From UBA1858 sp965262455 (GTDB lineage: Bacteria; Pseudomonadota; Gammaproteobacteria; UBA4575), in NCBI GenBank assembly GCA_965262455.1, contig CBDHFH010000008.1, positions 558,001 to 622,000 of the forward strand: DNA of 64,000 nucleotides, in the 5' to 3' direction. Below, piece after piece: positions 56,272 through 64,000 of this stretch. A program made the translations under genes and the position numbers. Below the pieces are notes generated by a model. It was not told the origin of the DNA, made no database searches, and worked only from the letters and a program-made list of their open reading frames with translations. Position 1 is the stretch's first letter. Each line of letters opens with the position of its first letter.

Positions 56272-56637
56272 ATGGATAAGATATTAATCGCAGAAGATGA
56301 GCCACATGTAGCAAGATTACTTTCCCGAGCACTAGAAAAGCAGGGGTATACAATTGATGCTGTTCATAATGGCATTCAAGCACTCGAAAAAATCAATGCC
56401 AGCCATCCTGACATGCTCATTACTGATATCAATATGCCAAAAATGGACGGTGAGGAATTATGTAAGCAGCTTACTACAAGTATACCGGATAGAAAATTTC
56501 CTATTGTTGTTCTCTCTTCCAGAACAGAAGTTGAGCATCGAGAATGGTCAGCCTCTATGAGTAATACTACATTTATAGAAAAGCCTGTAAGTATGAGAAG
56601 ACTAATTAAATTTATTGAAGATGCGTCCCAAAAATAG
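56272..56637 (+). CDS. Stand-alone response-regulator receiver domain
   Basis: This 121-aa CheY-like protein has the acidic pair Glu8-Asp9, phospho-acceptor Asp52 (LITDINMP), the Ser/Thr in VVLSSRTE and the lysine in FIEKP. It has no output domain, so it acts by protein contact. It follows the kinase by two bases and precedes the GGDEF-EAL gene by two, so it is likely phosphorylated by that kinase and may control the diguanylate protein or ATPase. Confidence 0.88.
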   Translation: MDKILIAEDEPHVARLLSRALEKQGYTIDAVHNGIQALEKINASHPDMLITDINMPKMDGEELCKQLTTSIPDRKFPIVVLSSRTEVEHREWSASMSNTTFIEKPVSMRRLIKFIEDASQK

Positions 56638-56639
56638 AA

Positions 56640-58808
56640 ATGAATAACAGCATACCTAAGTTAGATTACTCACGCTATTATGATTTGGTGAATTTGTTAT
56701 TGCCAGATCCAGTATCGCTATACATTTTTGATGTGGAAGGAAGCATAGTTTGGAGGCATGAGAATAATAATACACCGATAAAGCAGATCAATATAAATCA
56801 CAATATAAAGCAACGAAATAATAATAAAGTCTATGTGCATACACATGGTAACCAAGTAATCTATATTAAGTATCTATATAACTGCGCAGATGAACTATAT
56901 GGTGGAGTTGTGGTTTGTATAAAATCACTCGAGAAAGATAATAAGATCGCTGAATCTATTTTGCATATTTCAAATATAATTTCTAACGAGATAAGCATGA
57001 CTTCTGAGTTAGAGGCATTAACAGATGAGTTAGAAGAACGTTATGAAGAATTAAATCTTGTGTTTGAGTCTGATGAAATACAGCTAGATGACGATATTGG
57101 ATTGGAGGTATTTGATAAGTTAGTAGCTAACTGTGCAGAATATTTAGATGTAGCTATGTCTGTGCTTATAATGCCACGTGAAGACTTGACTGTGATAAAT
57201 TCACGTAATTCTGAAAAAATTCACTATCTGCATTCTATGCTGACTCAATTCAAGAATTACACATTCCCATGGATCGTGAAAAATCAACAAACGATAGTCA
57301 GTAATGACTTAACAGATCAATATCGTTTAGAGGCTTTTCCAGATATACCCTATAAACTGATATGTAGTCCTATATATATTACTGATCATATTATCGGTGG
57401 AGTATTAATAACCTTAAACCCAAATAGTGCAAAAGATTTCACTAACAGTGACCGTAACCTCATCGAAGCGATGTCAAAAAGAGCCTCTAAATCTGCCATG
57501 AGCCATTATGATGGGCTGACAGGATTGTTCAAACGTTCAGTATATGAAAATTACTTAGAGAAAGCTTTAATAGTATGTAAGTCTGAAGCTAAATCATTTT
57601 GTCTACTGCATATCGATATAGATAACATTACAGTTATTAATGAGTCAATTAGTAACAAAGCAGGCGATTATTTAATTAACGATATTGCAAATCTACTTCG
57701 AGATAATACAAGAGAAGTAGATATTATTTCTAGGCTTGCTGGAGATAAGTTTGGCATATTATTAGATTCGTGTTCATTGGAAGCTGGTTGTGAGATTGCT
57801 GATAATTTAAGAAACGTGATTGATAAAGCCAAACATAATTATGAAGGTCAGTCATTTGAATCTACCGTATGCATTGGCGTATCTGAAATAAATGCAGATA
57901 CAGAGAATATTCTTAGCGCTATTGCAGCTGCAGATTTAGCTGTCAATCTAGCAAAAGAAAATGGACGAAATATAGTCCAAGCATACCATCAAGGCGATAC
58001 CGTATTACAACGCAGAAAAGAAGAAGTCATTTGGGTTAGAGAAATACAAAAAGCTTTAAAGCAAGATCAGTTTGTACTTCATTGTCAACCTATTATGCCT
58101 ATTCAAAATGGTTCTGATGTATATCATTTTGAAATCTTGGTTCGGATGTTAGACGATAAGGGTAACATAGTACCTCCATACCAATTTATTCCTACTGCTG
58201 AAAAGTTCAAGCTAATTACTCAAATTGATCGATGGGTAGTACTAAATACTTTTCAGATACTCAATGAATATATTTCAATTGCTAACAACTATGTATGGAC
58301 GATAAATCTTTCTGGACTTTCATTTTCTGATATTGATATCGCAAACGAGATCATTGAAATGGCTGAGCGGTTTCAAGTATCACCGAATCATATATGTTTT
58401 GAGATTACAGAGACTGCCGCACTAAATGATGTTCAGAATACTAATCAGGTCATCTCAAAACTAAAGCAAGCAGGGTTTAGCTTTGCTTTAGATGATTTTG
58501 GTACTGGCTCGAGTACATTTGAATACCTAAAGAACTTAAATGTTGATTATTTAAAAATTGATGGGGCGTTTATAACTAATATTGTATCAGATGATTTTGC
58601 TGATGCAGTTGTTAAGTCCATATCAAGTGTCAGCAAGGTTAAAAATATACAGACCATTGCAGAATTTGTCGAAAATAAAGAGATTACTGAACATTTGAAA
58701 AATATTGGAATAGATTATGTGCAAGGCTATGGTATTGGCAAGCCATTATTACTCAAAGAATGTTTAACTAATCTTTCGTTACATAATCAGTATATTGTCA
58801 ATCATTAA
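56640..58808 (+). CDS. GAF-GGDEF-EAL protein with degenerate GGDEF, likely c-di-GMP phosphodiesterase
   Basis: This 722-aa cytoplasmic protein has an N-terminal PAS-like part (10-100), a coil, a GAF-like domain (about 150-285), GGDEF (287-447) and EAL (465-705). The GGDEF signature is AGDKF (367-371), which loses the catalytic acidic residue, so cyclase activity is unlikely. The EAL catalytic set is present: EIL (Glu498), Asn556, Glu591, DDFGTG (618-619), Lys639, Glu675 and Gln695. It sits just upstream of the ATPase gene whose N-terminus has a c-di-GMP-binding motif, so it likely tunes c-di-GMP for that ATPase. Confidence 0.87.
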   Translation: MNNSIPKLDYSRYYDLVNLLLPDPVSLYIFDVEGSIVWRHENNNTPIKQININHNIKQRNNNKVYVHTHGNQVIYIKYLYNCADELYGGVVVCIKSLEKDNKIAESILHISNIISNEISMTSELEALTDELEERYEELNLVFESDEIQLDDDIGLEVFDKLVANCAEYLDVAMSVLIMPREDLTVINSRNSEKIHYLHSMLTQFKNYTFPWIVKNQQTIVSNDLTDQYRLEAFPDIPYKLICSPIYITDHIIGGVLITLNPNSAKDFTNSDRNLIEAMSKRASKSAMSHYDGLTGLFKRSVYENYLEKALIVCKSEAKSFCLLHIDIDNITVINESISNKAGDYLINDIANLLRDNTREVDIISRLAGDKFGILLDSCSLEAGCEIADNLRNVIDKAKHNYEGQSFESTVCIGVSEINADTENILSAIAAADLAVNLAKENGRNIVQAYHQGDTVLQRRKEEVIWVREIQKALKQDQFVLHCQPIMPIQNGSDVYHFEILVRMLDDKGNIVPPYQFIPTAEKFKLITQIDRWVVLNTFQILNEYISIANNYVWTINLSGLSFSDIDIANEIIEMAERFQVSPNHICFEITETAALNDVQNTNQVISKLKQAGFSFALDDFGTGSSTFEYLKNLNVDYLKIDGAFITNIVSDDFADAVVKSISSVSKVKNIQTIAEFVENKEITEHLKNIGIDYVQGYGIGKPLLLKECLTNLSLHNQYIVNH

Positions 58809-58810
58809 CG

Positions 58811-60883
58811 GTGGAGCAAGTTATGGAACCTGCAAGATCGTTAGAAATTAGTGAAATCTCTCTGAATAATGTTGGAGCATTTACTTATTTTACACCGCGC
58901 AACAGATTAACAGAGGACATAGTAGATCTTTTTAACTCTATTGTTGAACAATGTATCAATGATAGGCAATACAAAATTGTTATTGATTTATCTACAACGA
59001 CCCAACTTAGTAGTAGTGGATTAGAAGCAATACTCGATACACAAGATAGGCTGATTAAATTGGGTGGCAGTCTTCAACTTGCTAACATCAAAGAAAATAT
59101 TCGCGATATCCTGTTAATCACTCAATTAAATAATGCGATTAATGTAATTAAGCGTGATGCTTCTGTAGATGAGATTGAAGCAGCTAGCACACAGCAAAAT
59201 GATAATTTCCGGCTGGGTGATATTCTCCTTGCAAAAGGAATGATCACTAATGAACAAATAGAGGAAGGCCTTAAACTTCAAAAAGAAACAGGCAGTAAGC
59301 TTGGACAAATTATAGTAGAAAAAAAGTGGGTAGCAGAGCAAGATATTTTAAAAGCGCTATCAGAACAACTTTCAATTCCTTACATCAAATTACGTGCTGG
59401 GCTATATGATGTACAAGTTGCGACATTGATAGAGAAATCTACGGCTTCAAGGCTGAAAGTAATGCCGCTATTTAAAGTGCGTGGACAATTATATTTAGCC
59501 ACTGCTGACGCACAAGCTGTGCATAGTTTTAAAGAAATAGAAGAACGTACACGTTGTAGAGTTAAACCAGTTCTTGCACGTAAAGAAGATATTCTCAGTA
59601 ATATTGAAGAAGCTTACTCAAATAGCAATATCGTTACTGAATATATCGAAGAGTTAGATGAAGAATTTGAGCTGATTGATAATCATAGTGCTCAGAATTA
59701 TGCTGAAATTGATCAGGTTGCTGCTGAAAGCCCAGTAATCAATCTTATCAACTCGATTATTCAGCGCGCAGTACGAGATCATGTCAGTGATATACATATA
59801 GAGCCAGGGCGAAATAAATCTCGAGTCAGATTTCGTATTGATGGTTTATTGTATGAAGTGATGACTCCAAAGATGGAGTTACATCCGTCTTTAGTCTCTC
59901 GCTTGAAAGTCATGGCCAATTTAGATATTTCAGAACGTCGTCTCCCTCAAGATGGCCGTATACAAGTACAAACTCAAGGACGATCTGTCGATTTACGATT
60001 TAGTTCATTGCCTGGACTTTATGGTGAAAAAGTAGTGCTTCGAGTACTGGATAAAAATCAAGCAATACTTGATATCAATAAGCTTGGCATGAGTGCGCAT
60101 AGTCTGGATGTTTTCACACAATTGCTTGATTGCAGTTATGGTTTAATTCTTGTTACTGGTCCAACTGGTAGTGGTAAAACTACGAGTCTATATGCAGCGT
60201 TGAACTATTTGAATTCCATTGAAAAAAATATTGTCACAATAGAAGAGCCTGTTGAATATCAGGTTGATGTCATCAATCAGAACGAAGTCAAAAGCCATAT
60301 TGGTTTGACATTTGCAAAAGTCTTAAAGCATGTGTTACGCCAAGATCCAGACATTGTGATGGTTGGAGAAATCCGTGAGAAGGAAACCGCTGAAATAGCT
60401 GTGCAAGCTGCGCTAACAGGACATCTTGTATTAGCAACATTGCATACGAATGATAGTGTTGGTGCGATCAGTCGAATGATTGATATGGGCGTTGAACCTT
60501 ATCTTTTATCTTCTGCATTAGTAGGTGTTGTTGCACAGCGATTAGTACGAGTGATATGCCCTATATGTAAGACAAGCACAGTCGCTTCTCCAGAGCTAAT
60601 TAAACAATATGGATGGTCGAGTGATAAAACTATTAGGCTTCATCATGGTCGAGGTTGTTCTGACTGTTATGATTCTGGTTATAAAGGCAGAGCAGGTATC
60701 TATGAAGCCATCTCTATGTCTTCAGAACTTCAGGAGTTAATTGTAAAAAATCCGAGTCGTGATGAATTAAACAAGTATATTGATACACAAAATGTGAAAA
60801 CACTCTTCTCAGACGGACTTGATCGTGTGCTTGAAGGGATCACGACGATTGAAGAAGTGTCTCGTGTTGTTAACACACATTAG
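58811..60883 (+). CDS. Pilus/secretion assembly ATPase (MshE/GspE type) with N-terminal STAS domain
   Basis: This 690-aa protein has, in order, a STAS domain (about 12-118; VIDLSTTTQLSSSGLEAIL with the phosphorylatable-type serine in SSSG 67-70) and an MshEN domain with two 24-residue c-di-GMP motifs (134-157, beginning RLGDILLAKGMI; 163-186, beginning KLGQIIVEKKW). The ATPase follows with Walker A GPTGSGKTT (450-458), DPDIVMVGE (513-520), LATLHTND and a zinc site of two CxxC pairs (583/586 and 616/619). It powers assembly. The STAS fusion is unusual; the frame is unbroken through the junction. Confidence 0.93.
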   Translation: MEQVMEPARSLEISEISLNNVGAFTYFTPRNRLTEDIVDLFNSIVEQCINDRQYKIVIDLSTTTQLSSSGLEAILDTQDRLIKLGGSLQLANIKENIRDILLITQLNNAINVIKRDASVDEIEAASTQQNDNFRLGDILLAKGMITNEQIEEGLKLQKETGSKLGQIIVEKKWVAEQDILKALSEQLSIPYIKLRAGLYDVQVATLIEKSTASRLKVMPLFKVRGQLYLATADAQAVHSFKEIEERTRCRVKPVLARKEDILSNIEEAYSNSNIVTEYIEELDEEFELIDNHSAQNYAEIDQVAAESPVINLINSIIQRAVRDHVSDIHIEPGRNKSRVRFRIDGLLYEVMTPKMELHPSLVSRLKVMANLDISERRLPQDGRIQVQTQGRSVDLRFSSLPGLYGEKVVLRVLDKNQAILDINKLGMSAHSLDVFTQLLDCSYGLILVTGPTGSGKTTSLYAALNYLNSIEKNIVTIEEPVEYQVDVINQNEVKSHIGLTFAKVLKHVLRQDPDIVMVGEIREKETAEIAVQAALTGHLVLATLHTNDSVGAISRMIDMGVEPYLLSSALVGVVAQRLVRVICPICKTSTVASPELIKQYGWSSDKTIRLHHGRGCSDCYDSGYKGRAGIYEAISMSSELQELIVKNPSRDELNKYIDTQNVKTLFSDGLDRVLEGITTIEEVSRVVNTH

Positions 60884-60891
60884 GTGAAATA

Positions 60892-62019
60892 ATGGCACTT
60901 GATATTGGGCAAATACAAGAAAGCAATAAGACTAAGTCGCAAGTTCGTTCGTGGAATTTCAATGTTTCATTGTTTGAAACGAGTAATGTTTCATCAAAAG
61001 ATAGAATTTTCCTCTTCCAACAAATTCAGTTGTTACTAGAAACAGGAACACCATTGCATACTGGATTAACTGCCTTAGCGAAACATTCTGAAAAATCAGG
61101 GATAAAAAATCTACTTGAAAAGGTTATTGAATATATTGATGAAGGCAAGTCATTTTCTTTTGCATTATCAAATTTTCCTGAAATATTCAATTCTACTCAC
61201 ATTAATTTAATATCGGCTGGTGAAGAAGGTGGCTATTTAGATAAAGTGCTGCAGCAAATCGTCGAAATGGAGGAAAAGCGAGAAAAATTAAAAGAAACTC
61301 TTCTATCGGCTCTCTCATATCCGCTATTTCTAATGATATTCTCATTCGGCGTTATTGTATTCATATTAGTTATTGTATTCCCAAAATTTGAGGAATTATT
61401 CTCTAAAATTCATGACCATTTACCTGCTACGACTAAATTTTTAATGTGGACGAGTGATGCATTGATTCACCAGTGGCCAATTATTCTTTTTTCTATCACA
61501 GGCTTAATAGTGCTTATCTATCTATGGATTCGTAGTGAAAAAGGAGAATACTTTTTTGATAAGATAAAATTATCGTTACCACTACTTAGTCATATCTATA
61601 CACAGATTTATCTCGTTCAGTCTCTACGCGTAATGTATCTGTCATTAAATAACGGTGTAACAATAGTTGATACATTGAGAAGCTGTAAACACTCAGTAAA
61701 AAACAGAGTCTATAGAGACTTTTTAACAAACGTCGAAGTTATGGTCCAAGAGGGAAGTGGTATTAGTAACGGGTTTTCTCAAGCAGAATTTGTTCCCCCG
61801 TTAGTTAAGCAAATGATTTCTACAGGTGAAGAATCAGGGAAACTACCTACTGTTATGGGAAAAGTTGCTGATCATTATGAAGACGAACTGCTAAAACATT
61901 TAAAGACATTATCTAAGCTGGCAGAGCCCATTATGCTTGTGGTGATGGGAGCTATCGTTGGAATCATAGTGAGTTCTTTAATTCTGCCAATATTTATGCT
62001 TTCTAGAGTGGTTAATTGA
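60892..62019 (+). CDS. Inner-membrane platform protein (GspF/PilC/MshG)
   Basis: This 375-aa protein has the duplicated GspF domain: FLFQQIQLLLETGTPL with VIEYIDEGKSFSFALSNFPE and LISAGEEGGYLDKVL, repeated as LRVMYLSLNNGVTIVDTL with VQEGSGISNGFSQ and MISTGEESGKLP. Three membrane helices lie at about 142-170, 198-216 and 345-368. It couples the ATPase to pilin addition. Confidence 0.92.
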   Translation: MALDIGQIQESNKTKSQVRSWNFNVSLFETSNVSSKDRIFLFQQIQLLLETGTPLHTGLTALAKHSEKSGIKNLLEKVIEYIDEGKSFSFALSNFPEIFNSTHINLISAGEEGGYLDKVLQQIVEMEEKREKLKETLLSALSYPLFLMIFSFGVIVFILVIVFPKFEELFSKIHDHLPATTKFLMWTSDALIHQWPIILFSITGLIVLIYLWIRSEKGEYFFDKIKLSLPLLSHIYTQIYLVQSLRVMYLSLNNGVTIVDTLRSCKHSVKNRVYRDFLTNVEVMVQEGSGISNGFSQAEFVPPLVKQMISTGEESGKLPTVMGKVADHYEDELLKHLKTLSKLAEPIMLVVMGAIVGIIVSSLILPIFMLSRVVN

Positions 62020-62076
62020 TTTAATTGATTAGAAGTAAAGACTTCAAAATCAGTTTTATAATGAGAGTAAGACGCT

Positions 62077-62646
62077 ATGCAAGGATGCATTACAAAAAGG
62101 GTCTCTAATGGCACTACATTAATCAATGTTATGATTGTAGTGGCAATACTCTCTATTGTCTCATTTATATCTATCCCATCTTTTTCATCTAGTCAGAAAT
62201 ATAAATTAGATTTAGCTATTCAGGAGATAGTGCTTGCGCTTCGCTTTGCACGAACTGAAGCCATGCGCACAGGCAGTGTTTATGGTATTGACATTGATCG
62301 ATTAAGTCAGCAAGTCACTGTCTATAAGGCAGATTTAAGCATTAACCCTGTTGGTCAAGAATTTATCGTATATCACCCGATAAATAAAAATTTATATGAC
62401 TATAACTTTGTATCTGATTTAAATTTATCAAATATCGTTTTTGATAATACTAATGATCCATTTGCATATACGGATTCGGTCATCCGAAAAACACTTTTAT
62501 TTGACAGTAAAGGCATTCCATTTTGGATAGATGTTGCTGGTGGGACCTCTGTGCAACTGCAACAGGCCAGCGTCGATTTGAGTTACGGTCGCTATAGTCA
62601 ATCCGTGCAGATACAGCCATATACTGGACGGATAATAGTTCAATGA
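62077..62646 (+). CDS. Minor pseudopilin, GspH/FimT-like, lacking Glu at +5
   Basis: This 189-aa protein has a 12-residue leader and cleavage after Gly12 (RVSNG|TTLINVMIVVAIL). The +1 is Thr rather than Phe and the +5 position is Asn, not Glu. The GspH-type block ALRFARTEAMRTGSVYGI follows. Glu5 is missing in GspK-type tip pseudopilins, so this subunit may act at the filament tip. It overlaps the next gene by 4 bases. Confidence 0.8.
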   Translation: MQGCITKRVSNGTTLINVMIVVAILSIVSFISIPSFSSSQKYKLDLAIQEIVLALRFARTEAMRTGSVYGIDIDRLSQQVTVYKADLSINPVGQEFIVYHPINKNLYDYNFVSDLNLSNIVFDNTNDPFAYTDSVIRKTLLFDSKGIPFWIDVAGGTSVQLQQASVDLSYGRYSQSVQIQPYTGRIIVQ

Positions 62647-63065
62647 ACAAATTAAGTGCTAATGATGGATTTTCTTATACGGAAATTCTTGTCAGTATCG
62701 TGTTAATTTCTATTGCTTTAATCCCTACAATAGAATCCATTCAGATTGCCCATACGGGATCTTCAGTTTATCAATCTCTGTCTACCCAACACTATCATTT
62801 ATCGTCAAAGATAGAAGAGGTGTTAGCCCAACCTTATTCTTCGCTAGAGTCTGCGGCTATCTTAGCAGGAGCACCAAATATCCCAACAAGTTATTCAGAT
62901 TCCGCTGGTGAAAATAATAGACGATTAGTCTTTCTCTCTTTATATGATGGTGATAATGAAGACTCAGATGATGATCCATTTACAGGGACAGATGCAGGAC
63001 TACTTTGGGTGCGTGTTTCTATAGAAGGAACATCAAAGCAATTTGAAACACTCATCGGGCGCTAG
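62643..63065 (+). CDS. Minor pseudopilin, GspI/PilV-like
   Basis: This 140-aa protein has a 9-residue leader and cleavage after Gly9 (NDG|FSYTEILVSIVLISIAL) with Glu at +5. The globular part is short and acidic (YDGDNEDSDDDPFTG). It fits the GspI/PilV/MshD role in the priming complex. It overlaps the upstream gene and is followed after 10 bases by the GspJ-like gene. Confidence 0.8.
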   Translation: MNKLSANDGFSYTEILVSIVLISIALIPTIESIQIAHTGSSVYQSLSTQHYHLSSKIEEVLAQPYSSLESAAILAGAPNIPTSYSDSAGENNRRLVFLSLYDGDNEDSDDDPFTGTDAGLLWVRVSIEGTSKQFETLIGR

Positions 63066-63075
63066 GCTACGACGT

Positions 63076-64000
63076 ATGAATACTCATATTCATCAATCTG
63101 GATTGTCATTAATTGAAATGCTTATTTCTACAGCGATTGCTGCAGTATTGCTTGTTGCTATGAATGGTATTTTGGAAAACACTTTGCAAGCTAACCAAGT
63201 CACTCAAAGTCGTAATAATACAATTCAGACAGCACATTATGCGATGCAGCGAATGATAAATTCACTAGCAACGACTCGACAAGTACTCGTACCGTTAAAT
63301 GATAAGCCATCGACAGATCTCGTTGAAAATATTCGGGAAGAAACGGTACCTGGGTCGTCTCCTCCTACTGGGAGTTCACGAGCGAGTGCAGTGCTTGCAG
63401 TCACTTTGCCAATGACATTTGATTTGGATGGTAATGGAGTTCCTGATGCAGATAACGATCAAGATGGTCGTGTTGATGAAGATCTTCCTTCCGATACCAC
63501 TAATGATGGTGAACCAGGACTTCGCGGCTTTGATGATGACGGCAATGGTGTCACTGATTTCTTTTTATCACCTGCGGGTGATGATGATGAAAGTAATCTA
63601 GCTACTCAAAGCGAAGATCCTATTAATGGATTAGATGATGATGGTGATGGTAATGTCGATGAAGACCCTGGTGAAGATATGAATGGAGATGGTCAACCAG
63701 GAATCTCCGGCGTTGATGATGATGGCGATGGCACTATTGATGAAGGTAATCCAGAAGATGATGACGAAGATGGAAACGATAATGAAGATTGGCTAGACCC
63801 TCTAGTCTATTACTTAGACAATGGTAACTTGATAGAGCGCATCGCTGTACCATGGGATGAAAATTCGAGTGGCAGTGTTGACGGGCGTGATTACATTGAA
63901 TCTGTCTTAGCAGAAAATGTCACCCATTTGCGATTTGAGAGAATAGCGAAAAACACAGGCGATCGCTCACAACGTGTCGACATACTACTCGAGTTAACGC
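63076..64000 (+). CDS. Minor pseudopilin, GspJ/PilW-like, with Asp-rich calcium-type insertion (cut by window end)
   Basis: The frame starts at 63076 and is open to the end (308 codons). The leader HIHQSG|LSLIEMLISTAI has Gly9 and Glu at +5. Residues about 115-241 are a low-complexity Asp/Gly region with repeated DxDxDG motifs (DLDGNGVPD, DNDQDGRVDED, DDDGNGVTD, DDDGDGNVDED, DMNGDGQPG, DDDGDGTIDE) like thrombospondin type 3 or dockerin calcium sites. The normal GspJ fold resumes after it (LVYYLDNGNLIER). The C-terminus is outside the window. Confidence 0.82.
   Translation, partial: MNTHIHQSGLSLIEMLISTAIAAVLLVAMNGILENTLQANQVTQSRNNTIQTAHYAMQRMINSLATTRQVLVPLNDKPSTDLVENIREETVPGSSPPTGSSRASAVLAVTLPMTFDLDGNGVPDADNDQDGRVDEDLPSDTTNDGEPGLRGFDDDGNGVTDFFLSPAGDDDESNLATQSEDPINGLDDDGDGNVDEDPGEDMNGDGQPGISGVDDDGDGTIDEGNPEDDDEDGNDNEDWLDPLVYYLDNGNLIERIAVPWDENSSGSVDGRDYIESVLAENVTHLRFERIAKNTGDRSQRVDILLELT

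Noticed and set aside
58811..60883. STAS-ATPase fusion as a missed stop between two genes
   Set aside because: There is no stop or ribosome site at the junction (about residue 120) and the linker is in frame with both conserved domains.
1..64000. tRNA, rRNA, CRISPR, transposase or phage genes
   Set aside because: I looked for T-arm-like words, direct-repeat/spacer periodicity and transposase or integrase motifs in the translated frames and saw none.

Overview
The window comes from an AT-rich gammaproteobacterium, probably marine or otherwise saline. The evidence is the tesA/ybbA/ybbP arrangement, a FadL-type porin, an RND efflux operon of gammaproteobacterial layout, a Zur-type box in front of a CobW gene, an MSHA-like pilus operon, sodium-coupled transport and several PEP-CTERM-like C-terminal sorting tails. 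There are no rRNA or tRNA genes, no CRISPR array, no transposase and no phage genes that I can see.

Layout. 1-4.3 kb (minus strand): a secreted metalloprotease-like gene cut by the window edge with its secreted partner, an alpha/beta hydrolase, a guanine-deaminase remnant, a MetF-like reductase and tesA. 4.3-7.5 kb (plus): the YbbA/YbbP ABC exporter, whose ATPase gene seems to start at AUU. 7.9-11 kb (plus): a membrane fatty-acid hydroxylase, a secreted EHAGK-repeat peptide, a small secreted protein and a FadL-family porin. 11-16 kb (minus): a PII-like protein with the bicarbonate transporter SbtA, a cardiolipin synthase, a patatin and a double UspA protein. 16-22 kb: four secreted proteins with short proline/tryptophan-hydrophobic-basic C-termini, a short CDF transporter and a flavin reductase. 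22-25 kb: a class V aminotransferase and a cytochrome b561.

25.2-31.5 kb holds an unusual metabolic cluster: a membrane-anchored FN3-like protein, an SSS symporter, a 40-aa membrane peptide, an aspartate-carbamoyltransferase-like enzyme lacking the aspartate-binding loop and an AsnB-like amidotransferase, facing an N-carbamoyl-amino-acid amidohydrolase. My reading is synthesis, uptake and breakdown of an N-carbamoyl amino-acid amide osmolyte, similar to N-alpha-carbamoyl-L-glutamine 1-amide.

32-38.6 kb: four genes (bactofilin-like, MetE-like, CobW, DUF1826) are each broken, and every break is repaired by removing one or two extra bases, mostly in homopolymers. This patch is probably sequencing error or very recent decay. 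CobW-DUF1826 sits behind a good Zur box. 39-45.4 kb (minus): a TetR-OMF-MFP-RND efflux operon with a 24-bp perfect palindrome at its promoter. 45.9-48.8 kb: CheW plus a soluble chemotaxis transducer with four tandem FixL/DosP-type haem PAS domains, most likely for aerotaxis.

49.7 kb to the end (plus): a type IV pilus / type II secretion-like operon related to MSHA (pilin, PilM/N/O/P, secretin, ATPase, platform protein, three minor pseudopilins). Embedded in it are a histidine kinase, a receiver, a GGDEF-EAL protein and a STAS domain fused to the ATPase in front of a c-di-GMP-binding MshEN motif. The last pseudopilin carries a large DxDxDG-rich, probably calcium-binding insertion. It looks like a pilus or secretion machine with phosphorelay, c-di-GMP and possibly partner-switch control built into one operon.
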